This document shows, in pieces, positions 8,424-15,853 of a stretch of DNA of 64,000 nucleotides; position 1 is the first letter of the stretch, and each line of letters opens with the position of its first letter. Both the position numbers and the translations under genes were made by a program. The stretch is from B46-G9 sp964581175 (lineage in GTDB: Bacteria > Desulfobacterota > DSM-4660 > Desulfatiglandales > Desulfatiglandaceae): assembly GCA_964581175.1 (NCBI GenBank), contig CAZONI010000002.1:54392-118391 (forward strand), in the 5' to 3' direction. The notes below the pieces were generated by a model. The model saw nothing but the letters and a program-made list of their open reading frames with translations. It was not told where the DNA came from and ran no database searches.

Positions 8424-9311
8424 ATGGCCTTCTTTCTGCAATTGATAATAACCGGTTTTGCCCAAGGCATGGTCTATGCCCTGATCGCAATCGGTTTTGT
8501 GATCATCCTCAAATGCTCTGAGGTGTTCAACATTGCCCAGGGACACTTTGTGTTGATCGGTGGGTACCTGGGGTATACTTTCCTGTTACCCTGCGGTCTT
8601 CCCATATGGGCCGCCCTCGGAGCGGCGATAGGCACGGCGATCATAATGGGCTTATTGATTGAACGCCTTATCCTGCGCCCTCTTCTGGGTGCGCCGGTAC
8701 TCGCGGTAATTATGGCGACCATAGCCCTCGCTACGATATTGGGAGGACTAGCAACGTTGCTCTGGGGCGCCCAATATAAGGCTTACCATGGATTGCTGCC
8801 GACAATAACCCTGAAGGTGGGCGCAATATCCATACCTTCGGAATCTTTGATCGGACTTATCGTGTCTATTGTTTGTGTGACGGTACTCATGCTTCTCTTT
8901 CGGTATACCAAGATCGGGCTCGCAATGAGGGCCACTGCCGAGGATCTGCAGGTCGTGCAGAGTGTCGGAATCCGGGCGACCACAGTCTATGCCGTCTCAT
9001 GGGTCATTGCCTGCGTTGTCGGCGTGATCGGCGGCATCCTCCTGGCCGGTGTTTCCGGCGCGAACATGGAACTCGCAGATGTCGGCCTTAAGGCTTTTGC
9101 AGTCGTCCTGCTGGGAGGGGTAGACTCCGTCGGCGGGGCAATTATCGCCGGGATAATTCTGGGAATGCTGGAAAATGTCGCAGCAGGGTACCTGGACCCG
9201 CTGTTGCCCGGGGGAGGACTGGCGCAGGTATTCCCGTTTATTGTCATGATCATTGTACTCATCTTCAGGCCGTACGGACTTTTCGGCCAGGCCAGGATAG
9301 AGAGGGTTTAA
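8424..9311 (+). CDS. ABC transporter permease, LivH type
   Basis: A 295-residue, highly hydrophobic inner-membrane subunit with the LivH pattern: an N-terminal GFAQGMVYALIAIGFVII segment, the conserved FNIAQGHFVLIGGYLGYTF stretch, and the cytoplasmic EAA-like loop near TKIGLAMRATAEDLQ, which contacts an ATPase subunit. GGVDSVGGAIIAG near the C-terminus is typical. It starts 11 bp after the ligase and ends 3 bp before livM. Together with LivM it forms the membrane channel. Confidence 0.93.
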   Translation: MAFFLQLIITGFAQGMVYALIAIGFVIILKCSEVFNIAQGHFVLIGGYLGYTFLLPCGLPIWAALGAAIGTAIIMGLLIERLILRPLLGAPVLAVIMATIALATILGGLATLLWGAQYKAYHGLLPTITLKVGAISIPSESLIGLIVSIVCVTVLMLLFRYTKIGLAMRATAEDLQVVQSVGIRATTVYAVSWVIACVVGVIGGILLAGVSGANMELADVGLKAFAVVLLGGVDSVGGAIIAGIILGMLENVAAGYLDPLLPGGGLAQVFPFIVMIIVLIFRPYGLFGQARIERV

Positions 9312-9314
9312 CCA

Positions 9315-10364
9315 GTGGGCTCACGCACAGGAACCTTTCATGAAAACTATGCCCAGGATATGGCTGTTTTTCGCTCCGGGCTGCAGTGGGGAATAGCAGT
9401 TGCCTTTCTCGTCCTGCTGTTCACCTCCCCGTTCTTCTGCAGCGACAGGGTCCTGACCATTCTCACCATGATGGGTATTGCGGTCATAAGCGTCCACGGG
9501 CTCAATATTCTGACCGGATACTGCGGCCAAATTTCCATTGGGCATGCCGGCTTTATGGCAGTGGGGGGGTATACCTCTGCCATTTTGTCCGCCAGGCTCG
9601 GCCTGCCGTTCTGGGTCGCCCTTCCCAGCGGCGCTCTGGCTGCGGGAACAGCAGGGTTGATCTTCGGCCTCCCGTCCCTGAAGATCAAGGGTTTCTACCT
9701 CATTATGGCCACCATAGCCGCACAGTTTATCATCATCTGGACTATCCTCCAACTCCGCAGCATCACCGGAGGGGCTGATGGCTTAAGTGTGCCTGCACCC
9801 ACGATCGGGAGTATCTCGCTGAGCTCCAAGGCCGACTATTTTTACCTCGTGATGGTAGTAACCTGCCTGGCTACGCTCCTGGCCAAAAACATCGTGAGAA
9901 CGAGGGCGGGCAGGGCATTCATCGCCATCCGGGACAACGATCTGGCGGCTGAGGTCATGGGCGTCAGCCTCTGGAATTATAAGCTTCAGGCATTTTTTAT
10001 CGGCTGCGTCTTTGCGGGAGTGGCCGGATCACTCCTCGTTCACTACTTCAGTTTTGCGAGTACGGATGAGTTCCCCTTCATGGACTCAGTGTGGTATCTT
10101 GGGATGTTGATTGTAGGAGGCATGGGGAGTACCATAGGGGCTGTCTTTGGGGCTGTCGCTCTCAGGCTGCTGGATGAGCTGGTAACGATGGTGGGGCCCA
10201 TCTTGTCGGCAGCCGTTGCGCCCCAGGCGGCCGCGTCGCTCGGCCTCATCATGCACGGATTGATAATCATCATCTTCCTTATTTTCGAACCCAGGGGGCT
10301 TGCTCACCGATGGGAGATGATAAAGACCTATTTCAGGCTGTGGCCCTTTTCACATCAGGACTGA
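9315..10364 (+). CDS. ABC transporter permease, LivM type
   Basis: A 349-residue permease that pairs with LivH. The family stretch YCGQISIGHAGFMAVGGYTSA and the coupling loop TRAGRAFIAIRDNDLAAEVMG are clear, and the C-terminal FEPRGLAHRWE is typical of LivM. The GTG at 9315 is used, with AGAGGG 8 nt upstream, only 3 bp after livH stops, consistent with translational coupling. Confidence 0.92.
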   Translation: MGSRTGTFHENYAQDMAVFRSGLQWGIAVAFLVLLFTSPFFCSDRVLTILTMMGIAVISVHGLNILTGYCGQISIGHAGFMAVGGYTSAILSARLGLPFWVALPSGALAAGTAGLIFGLPSLKIKGFYLIMATIAAQFIIIWTILQLRSITGGADGLSVPAPTIGSISLSSKADYFYLVMVVTCLATLLAKNIVRTRAGRAFIAIRDNDLAAEVMGVSLWNYKLQAFFIGCVFAGVAGSLLVHYFSFASTDEFPFMDSVWYLGMLIVGGMGSTIGAVFGAVALRLLDELVTMVGPILSAAVAPQAAASLGLIMHGLIIIIFLIFEPRGLAHRWEMIKTYFRLWPFSHQD

Positions 10365-10383
10365 AAGGAAAGGATGTATAATT

Positions 10384-10479
10384 GGGTTTTGGGCACTAAC
10401 GAGTTTCCAATTCAGAAATGAGATATTTTTTGCAAGATGAAGAAAACTGTGTGAAAAATAGCCATTTGTGGATGGAAGC
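10384..10479 (-). repeat. Family-1 palindromic repeat, copy A (internally deleted)
   Basis: The minus orientation carries GTTTCCA-type and GGCTATTTTTCAC-type ends seen in the full copies at 17097 and 23371, but the central palindrome is missing. Here GAGTTTCCAATTCAGAAATG is followed by TTTTTTGCAAG and then directly by GTGAAAAATAGCC. It sits between livM and the binding-protein gene. Confidence 0.75.
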
Positions 10480-10518
10480 TAATTGGATGAACCATTAGCC
10501 GGAGAAGAGGAGGAGAAG

Positions 10519-11766
10519 ATGGATAGGATCAGATTGGTGATGGTATTTATTATAGTGGTGGTGCTATCGGCAGTTGCTGTTCCCGCTGCCCATGCGAAAA
10601 CTCTGTACGTCGGCGGAACCCAGTCCCTGACTGGGCCCTTTGCCGAGGACTCAGCAGCGGTGCTTGCCGCCTTTGAGGACTATGTCAAATATGTAAATGA
10701 GACAAAACATCTGGCGCCGTGGCGAAAGGCGACATTCCCCAACGACATAAACCTGGAGGTGATGTGGCGGGATGACGAACTCAAGCCGGCCAAGGCGCTC
10801 TCAATCTACGAGGAACTCAAGGCTAAAGGTATGCTGGTCGCCAGGATATCAGGGTCTCCCATAGCCCTGGCACTCAAGGACAGGATGTGGGCGGACCATA
10901 TGGGCGCCACGAGCATGGCCACTGGACCCTACTACCTGTCGCCGCCTCAAAGCTGCTTCACCTATTATCCAATTTATACCGATTCCGACGCGGCTATAGC
11001 CGACTGGTTTAAAGCGAAATGGAAGGAGAAAAGGAAACCACGGGTTGCCTACCTGACTGCCGACAACGCCATGGGCAGATCGATTGAGATACCCGAGATG
11101 AAGGCGTATCTCAAGAAGATCGGCTACCAGTTTGTGGGCACACAGTATGTGCCTCTGGTGCCTACCTCACCTCCGACCACCCAGCTGACCTGGCTCAAGG
11201 AAAAAGGGGTCGATCTTGCCCTCGGCGTTATGATCAACCCTGGATCGCAGCCGACGATAAAGGAGATGGTGAGGCTCGGCATGGGACCCTTCCAGCCCTA
11301 CAAGATGACCTTCGGTGTCCCGGCTCCGGGTCACGCCGCGGTGTTGGCGGCGGCCATGGGGAAGCTTGGCGACGGGTATGTTTGCGCCGGCAGTTTCCGT
11401 CCCATGGATGACCTTTCCACGCCCGGCCTAAAGTTCTGCAACGACCTGCAGAAGAAATATCGCCCCAACAAGCGGGTTACCCACATCATGTATGAAGCGG
11501 GGATCCTCGAGGCCATGGTCCAGGTCGAGGCGCTGAGGCTTGCCATGCAGAAGACGCCTGTCGACAAGCTCACGCGGCAGGACGTGCTGGAGAACGGTTT
11601 CTACCAGATCAAGAACCTCAACACCGGCGATATAAGCAGTACCCCGTTGACCTACGGCAAGGGCGATGTCGAAGGTGTGGACAAGGTACGTATTGATCAG
11701 GTGCAGAATGGGAAAGTGGTAAAAGTGGGTCTCTACCCATTGCGCCACATATATACAAAGAAATAG
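10519..11766 (+). CDS. ABC transporter substrate-binding protein, LivK type (periplasmic)
   Basis: A type I periplasmic binding protein of 415 residues. The ATG at 10519 is preferred because AGGAGGAG precedes it and because it starts directly with a signal peptide: MDRIRLVMVFIIVVV then AVPAAHA with cleavage before KTLYVGG. The mature N-terminus shows the family start VGGTQSLTGPFAEDS, followed by the KPAKALSIYEEL helix and the second lobe motif RVAYLTADNAMGRS. It delivers the ligand to the LivHM channel. It lies 154 bp downstream of livM, with a repeat copy in the gap. The sequence alone does not reveal the ligand; CoA ligases in the operon argue for a carboxylic acid. Confidence 0.92.
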   Translation: MDRIRLVMVFIIVVVLSAVAVPAAHAKTLYVGGTQSLTGPFAEDSAAVLAAFEDYVKYVNETKHLAPWRKATFPNDINLEVMWRDDELKPAKALSIYEELKAKGMLVARISGSPIALALKDRMWADHMGATSMATGPYYLSPPQSCFTYYPIYTDSDAAIADWFKAKWKEKRKPRVAYLTADNAMGRSIEIPEMKAYLKKIGYQFVGTQYVPLVPTSPPTTQLTWLKEKGVDLALGVMINPGSQPTIKEMVRLGMGPFQPYKMTFGVPAPGHAAVLAAAMGKLGDGYVCAGSFRPMDDLSTPGLKFCNDLQKKYRPNKRVTHIMYEAGILEAMVQVEALRLAMQKTPVDKLTRQDVLENGFYQIKNLNTGDISSTPLTYGKGDVEGVDKVRIDQVQNGKVVKVGLYPLRHIYTKK

Positions 11767-11782
11767 GCGCCGGCAGATAATA

Positions 11783-11814
11783 CTCCGGGGGCTACATATG
11801 CAGGGCCCCCGGAG
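11783..11814 (+). terminator. Strong stem-loop between binding-protein gene and DUF169 gene
   Basis: A perfect 10-bp GC-rich stem (11783-11792 with 11805-11814) has a 12-nt loop, 17 bp after the binding-protein stop. No T-run follows, so it is more likely an mRNA-stabilising 3' hairpin, which keeps binding-protein messages abundant, than a full terminator. Confidence 0.5.
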
Positions 11815-11883
11815 ACTTCCGTCGAACTCACCCCCGAGCCCTCCGGACCCGGATCTTTATTTCGACAGGCACAGGAGATTAGA

Positions 11884-12639
11884 ATGACTTTCACCAAAAA
11901 AGATTTTGCCGTATTAGATAAATTTGAATTCGACGTACAGCCTGTCGGCGTTAAGTTTCTCTCCAGACGACCGGACATGGTAGAAAGGTTGGACGGGAAA
12001 ATGGCCTTCTGTGAAATGCTCAAGAAGGCCCAGGAGGGAAATGCATTTTTTGCCGATGCAGAAAACCACACCTGTGGAGCAGGGCTGTATGTATTGGGTC
12101 AGGCAGATTCCCCGGAACCTTTCATCAATGGAGAATTCGGCGCCGGGTTGAAGATCTTCAAAGAGCCGCGATCTGCAAGCAGGCTGTACTTGCATATTCC
12201 GACGATAGGCAAAGGCATCGTTCACTATGTGGCTTTTTCCCCGTTCGATAAGCTGTCCTTCGACCCGGATCTCTTGATCCTCCTCGCCGACACCGCTCAG
12301 ACGGAAATCCTGCTCCGGGCAATGAGCTACCAAACAGCGAAGATATGGGAAAGCAAGTTCACGCCCGCGATCGGATGCGCCTGGACATATGTTTATCCAT
12401 ATCTAACCGGCGAACTGAATTATTTCATTACAGGTCTCGGCCACGGTATGAAACGGAGAAACCTGTTTCCCGAGGGTCGACAGATACTCTCTATCCCCTT
12501 TGACCTGTTTTCTTCCCTGCTGAAGACATTGCGGGAAATGCCATGGGTCCTTCCTGCCTATGAACCGGAAGGAAAGGAGTTTGTCAGACAACTCCTTGCT
12601 GACCTGGGCGTTGCCCCGACACAAAGTCAATCGCGATAA
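11884..12639 (+). CDS. DUF169-family protein
   Basis: A 251-residue cytoplasmic protein of the DUF169 family. The typical N-terminal VGVKF segment is followed by the Cys-containing block MAFCEMLKKAQEG and the HTCGAG motif near residues 61-66, then by a Gly/Pro-rich PFINGEFGAGL stretch. The function is not established. Such genes recur beside catabolic genes in anaerobes. Two conserved cysteines could suggest metal or redox binding; this is conjecture. It lies 117 bp after the binding-protein gene and may be the last gene of that operon. Confidence 0.85.
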   Translation: MTFTKKDFAVLDKFEFDVQPVGVKFLSRRPDMVERLDGKMAFCEMLKKAQEGNAFFADAENHTCGAGLYVLGQADSPEPFINGEFGAGLKIFKEPRSASRLYLHIPTIGKGIVHYVAFSPFDKLSFDPDLLILLADTAQTEILLRAMSYQTAKIWESKFTPAIGCAWTYVYPYLTGELNYFITGLGHGMKRRNLFPEGRQILSIPFDLFSSLLKTLREMPWVLPAYEPEGKEFVRQLLADLGVAPTQSQSR

Positions 12640-12753
12640 CCTGCACCTTCAAAGTCGCACCAGCAGATATATACAGTGCCGGTTCGGAATTTATGCAGGA
12701 TGGACCCGATTGATCGCAACATGGATTTTTGCGAACCTGTGGGTAATTCCAAC

Positions 12754-12858
12754 ACTGTCCACTTAAGCCCGACCGGGAGAAATCCCCCCTTTTGCCAAAG
12801 GGGGGTTGGGGAGATTTACCCGAGCTGGGCATGCCTTCTCGGGCCTTAAGTGAACAGT
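12754..12858. repeat. 105-bp element with 19-20 bp terminal inverted repeats
   Basis: The left end ACTGTCCACTTAAGCCCGA and the inverted right end ACTGTTCACTTAAGGCCCGA match at all but one base and one single-base gap. Inside is a second hairpin, CCCCCCTTT at about 12784-12792 against AAAGGGGGG at 12798-12806. The element ends 8 bp before the first possible start of the mscS-like gene. This is the structure of a MITE or REP-type element. Confidence 0.7.
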
Positions 12859-12865
12859 ATTTGGA

Positions 12866-14041
12866 GTGATTCAGTTAAATCAAACAGAGGCCCTGATAAC
12901 GGCGCCGGCCCTGTTTCGGTTCATGAATCCATTCTCCGAAAGGAGCGATAAGTTGCGGATCGTGCAGATAGCCCAGGAAATGCTCCAGGAACTGAATGCG
13001 CTCGGCCGGCCCTATCATTCCGCCGCACTGATCTTGGGGGCCATTATCCTCGGGCTCCTGTTTTACGTCGTTATTGTATTTCTGCTGAGACATCTTCACG
13101 TGCTGAAGGCAACCGCCCGAAAGGGAGTAAGGCCCCATCTTGAATATTTCAAGAAACCCCTCCAGGCATTGATTCCCGCCTTGTGCCTCACGATTGTTCT
13201 TCCCTTTCTGCAACTTCCGGAGAACGCTTATGCCGTCATCAGACACTTTCTGAGCATATGGATCATTGCCGCGGTCTCCTGGTTTCTGGTAAAGATCGTG
13301 CAGATCAGCAGAGATATCGTGCTGAGCCATTACGCAATGGACTCAAAAGACAATCTTCAGGCCCGGCGCGTATACACCCAGATCCGGATGATCGAGCGCA
13401 TCCTGACTATCCTGATTTTGTTTATTGCCGTGGCGGCAATCCTGATGACCTTCGACAAGGTGAGGCAGGTCGGCGTCAGTCTTCTGGCTTCTGCCGGGAT
13501 CATGGGCATTGTTCTGGGGCTTGCGGCCCAGCGCACGCTAGGCAACGTCATTGCGGGCATTCAGATTGCCATTGCTCAACCGATCCGCCTGGACGACGTG
13601 GTTATCGTTGAAAACGAGTGGGGGAGGGTCGAAGAGATCACTCTCACCTATGTGGTCGTCCGGATCTGGGACCTGCGCCGGCTGATTGTGCCCATATCGT
13701 ATTTTGTTGAAAAACCGTTTCAGAATTGGACGCGCACCTCTGCAGACCTGCTGGGCAGCGTTTTTATTTATGCGGACTACACCATTCCCATCGCGGAAAT
13801 CCGGGAGGAACTCCAGCGGATTCTTGCTGGTACTGAGCTCTGGGATAAGAATGTGTCTGCCCTGCAGGTGACCGATGCCACCAAGGAAGTCATCGAGATG
13901 CGTGCCCTCATGAGCGCATCCGATTCATCCATAGCCTGGAACCTTAGGTGCCTTGTTCGGGAGAAGCTCATTGCGTTCATGCAGAAGAGGTTTCCGGAAA
14001 GCCTGCCCCGGGTCCGCGTTGAAATGGAAAAGCGCCCCTGA
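12866..14041 (+). CDS. Small-conductance mechanosensitive channel family protein (MscS)
   Basis: A 391-residue membrane protein with about four N-terminal hydrophobic segments (AALILGAIILGLLFYVVIVF, a second near LIPALCLTIVLPF, a third near HFLSIWIIAAVSW, a fourth near RILTILILFIAVAAILMTF). These precede the pore helix block GVSLLASAGIMGIVLGLAAQ and the MscS beta domain (QPIRLDDVVIVENEWGRVEEI). MscS channels release solutes on hypo-osmotic shock. The start is uncertain: GTG 12866 has no clear ribosome site, and ATG 12923 or 12980 are alternatives. The coding region begins just beyond the palindromic element at 12754-12858, which may supply part of its leader. Confidence 0.88.
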   Translation: MIQLNQTEALITAPALFRFMNPFSERSDKLRIVQIAQEMLQELNALGRPYHSAALILGAIILGLLFYVVIVFLLRHLHVLKATARKGVRPHLEYFKKPLQALIPALCLTIVLPFLQLPENAYAVIRHFLSIWIIAAVSWFLVKIVQISRDIVLSHYAMDSKDNLQARRVYTQIRMIERILTILILFIAVAAILMTFDKVRQVGVSLLASAGIMGIVLGLAAQRTLGNVIAGIQIAIAQPIRLDDVVIVENEWGRVEEITLTYVVVRIWDLRRLIVPISYFVEKPFQNWTRTSADLLGSVFIYADYTIPIAEIREELQRILAGTELWDKNVSALQVTDATKEVIEMRALMSASDSSIAWNLRCLVREKLIAFMQKRFPESLPRVRVEMEKRP

Positions 14042-14293
14042 TTTTTTCCACCGTCCGACACGGACAGGCAACAAAAACCGGCAGGCTTGCTCAGACCGGC
14101 GGCTTGATTCCTGGGTTGCCGGCATGCACCTTTTCGAAGAAGTCCGAAACCGACGAAAAACGAGACAATAGGGTAATATCGAAGGTCAAATACACAATTT
14201 ACACTGGAAGTTTACCAATAATACCCTATTAAGTCGAACACTCGGATGTGTCAATATAAATCAAAAATAATCCATTCCGGCATCGGATGATAA

Positions 14294-14449
14294 TTGGAGA
14301 GGCCCTGTGCCGGTTCTCCCAACGAGGCGCTGGTTCTGGCCCTGAACAGAAAGATTCCGGTTCTCGTCAACGCGGATCTCTTTCACCGCGAGTTGACTCC
14401 GGATGAAATCAAGGAATACGAAAGTCTCATTAAGAGCGTTAAATTCTAA
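14294..14449 (+). pseudogene. C-terminal remnant of an unidentified protein
   Basis: A 51-codon frame opening at a TTG has protein-like composition, with the segments NEALVLALNRKIPVLVNADL and HRELTPDEIKEYESLIKSVK before a stop. There is no start codon with a ribosome site, and two stops lie just upstream. It looks like the preserved C-terminus of a lost gene, but the family was not recognised. A repeat fragment follows 3 bp after the stop. Confidence 0.35.
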
Positions 14450-14452
14450 ACA

Positions 14453-14485
14453 GTTTCCATCCATAACTGGCTGTTTTTCACAATA
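14453..14485 (+). repeat. Family-1 palindromic repeat, copy E (one arm only)
   Basis: The sequence matches the left arm of the full repeat (GTTTCCATCCATAA, then GGCTGTTTTTCACAAT) with two differences. The rest of the element is absent. Confidence 0.7.
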
Positions 14486-14507
14486 TGAACCCAGGGAGGC
14501 TTGCAGC

Positions 14508-15362
14508 ATGGAAATCAAAAAAGTTGCCGTTGTGGGGATGGGAACCATGGGCACTCAGATCGGAATCGCTTGTGCAGGAGGGGGGGTTGAGACCCGGTTG
14601 GTTGACGTATCTCCTCAGCACGTCGAGAAAGGATTGAAGGCCATCGAGGCTTTTCTGAAAGGACAGGTGAAAAAGGCGAAGATGGATGACGAGGCCGCGG
14701 GAAAAATCACGGCGCTGATCCGCGCCGGGACGAACCTCAGTGAAGTTGTTTCACAGGCTGATCTGATCATTGAGGCCGTCTATGAGGATATGGACACAAA
14801 AAAAGAGATCTTCAGAAGAATGGACGAAGTCGGCCCGGCGGAAGCCATTCTCGCAAGTAATACCTCTACCCTTTGGATCACCGAAATCGCTGCGGCCACA
14901 AATCGACCGGAACGGTGTATCGGCATGCACTTCCTGATTCCGGCGGCCCTGACGCCGCTCGTGGAGGTCGTCAGGGGGACAGAGACTTCAGACGAAACCC
15001 ATAAAACCGTTGTGGATTTTCTTCGGAAGTGCGGAAAAGAAACAGTGACTGTCTCGGATTCGCCTGGCTTTGTCATCAACAGGCTCTATCTGCCCCTGGT
15101 CAACGAGGCCTTTTTCGCCCTGGGAGAGGGTCTGACCGGCGCCGAAGAGATCGACAAGGCCTGCGTCAAGGGGCTTGCCTTTCCTCTCGGCCCTCTGGCC
15201 GCCGCGGATGCATTCGGTCTGGACATCCTCCTGGCGTGCATGCAGACTTTTCACAGAGAACTGGGGGAAAAGTACCGTCCGGCCCCTCTGCTGGTAAAGT
15301 TGGTAAAGTCCGGCCGTCTGGGCAGGAAGAGCGGAAGGGGCGTTTATGATTACCGCAGGTAG
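14508..15362 (+). CDS. 3-hydroxyacyl-CoA dehydrogenase (Hbd/PaaH type)
   Basis: An NAD-dependent enzyme of 284 residues that oxidises 3-hydroxyacyl-CoA or reduces 3-ketoacyl-CoA in beta-oxidation-type pathways. The ATG at 14508 has AGGGAGG 8 nt upstream; an earlier ATG would give an unrelated N-terminal extension over a repeat fragment. A Rossmann GMGTMG lies at 10-15, the catalytic His in GMHFLIPAAL with the paired Glu in LVEVV, and PGFVINRLYLP supplies the conserved Asn. Most family members read HFFNP; here the Asn of that motif is Ile, which may change substrate preference. It is probably part of the CoA-ester catabolism served by the ligases upstream, although it stands alone. Confidence 0.9.
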   Translation: MEIKKVAVVGMGTMGTQIGIACAGGGVETRLVDVSPQHVEKGLKAIEAFLKGQVKKAKMDDEAAGKITALIRAGTNLSEVVSQADLIIEAVYEDMDTKKEIFRRMDEVGPAEAILASNTSTLWITEIAAATNRPERCIGMHFLIPAALTPLVEVVRGTETSDETHKTVVDFLRKCGKETVTVSDSPGFVINRLYLPLVNEAFFALGEGLTGAEEIDKACVKGLAFPLGPLAAADAFGLDILLACMQTFHRELGEKYRPAPLLVKLVKSGRLGRKSGRGVYDYRR

Positions 15363-15481
15363 CAGGACTGCCTGAAGGGTTTTTTTGCAGTCAATTCAAA
15401 AGAACGGGGTATATTCGCGAGAAAGTACCCTTTAACCTGATGCCTTCTGTTCTGCGGGAGGAGACTCTCTTGTCGACCTAT

Positions 15482-15838
15482 TTACCTGCCTCTTTCTGCG
15501 CTTTCTCTATCTTCCAGGACCTTGAAAACATATCTCACAGGCCAGTCTGCAACAGAACCGCACAATGCCGCGGCGACGGCGGCAGCTTCCAGTATTTCCT
15601 GACGACTTGCTCCCAGGTCAGCAGCACTGCTGACATGATATTCAATTCAGCCGTAGCATGCCTTCTCTATGCTGATTCCCAGGGCAATAAGTTCTTTGTG
15701 CTTTTGGGAAAGGGCGCCGCTTTCAAGAGCTTCCGCCTCGATTCGCTCCATGTCCTGAAATGTCTTAATTCCGCTCCTTTTCATCGGCAGGTAATACTTC
15801 TTTCGCAGCTTTCTGATTTCCTCTGGTTCTACGAACAT
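15482..15838 (-). CDS. AhpD-like (carboxymuconolactone decarboxylase fold) selenoprotein with CxxU motif
   Basis: The frame from ATG 15838 (GGAGGGG just upstream) reads into a TGA at 15647-15649 and continues to a TAA at 15482-15484. Both halves belong to one AhpD/CMD-family protein. Before the TGA is KELIALGISIEKACYG; after it is IEYHV, then ADLGASRQEILEAAAVA and a C-terminal helix. The family's redox motif is C-x-x-C-x-x-x-H. Here it is C-Y-G-[TGA]-I-E-Y-H, so the TGA stands exactly where the resolving or attacking cysteine belongs. A hairpin begins 12 nt after the TGA, with 7 bp (GTCAGCA/TGCTGAC) and loop GTGC, as expected for a bacterial SECIS. The product would be 118 residues with Sec at 64, a thiol peroxidase/disulfide-reductase-type protein. 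It lies 15 bp after the flavin monooxygenase gene. ATG 15850 is an alternative start. A nonsense mutation is less likely because both halves are conserved in one frame. Confidence 0.85.
15617..15634 (-). promoter_or_regulatory. Bacterial SECIS-like hairpin
   Basis: On the coding (minus) strand, stem GTCAGCA (15634-15628), loop GTGC (15627-15624) and stem TGCTGAC (15623-15617) form a perfect hairpin inside the reading frame. The loop opens 19 nt after the TGA, and its first base is G. Both agree with known rules for bacterial SECIS elements bound by SelB (G early in the loop, loop 16-37 nt from the UGA). Confidence 0.72.
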
Positions 15839-15853
15839 TGTCCCCTCCATGAG

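Larger units (their letters stand above)
14042..14507. other. Intergenic region with short gene remnant and repeat fragment
   Basis: This 466 bp stretch contains a remnant frame (14294-14449), a repeat fragment (14453-14485) and AGGGAGG (14493-14499), the ribosome binding site of the dehydrogenase. A 9-bp inverted pair, AATAGGGTA (14167-14175) and TACCCTATT (14222-14230), flanks AT-rich sequence; its role is unknown. Confidence 0.5.

Noticed and set aside
15647..15649. TGA as a simple nonsense mutation or sequencing error
   Set aside because: The codon replaces a single conserved redox Cys, the frame stays intact and family-like on both sides, and a SECIS-like hairpin follows at the right distance. 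Recoding is the simpler reading, though not proven.
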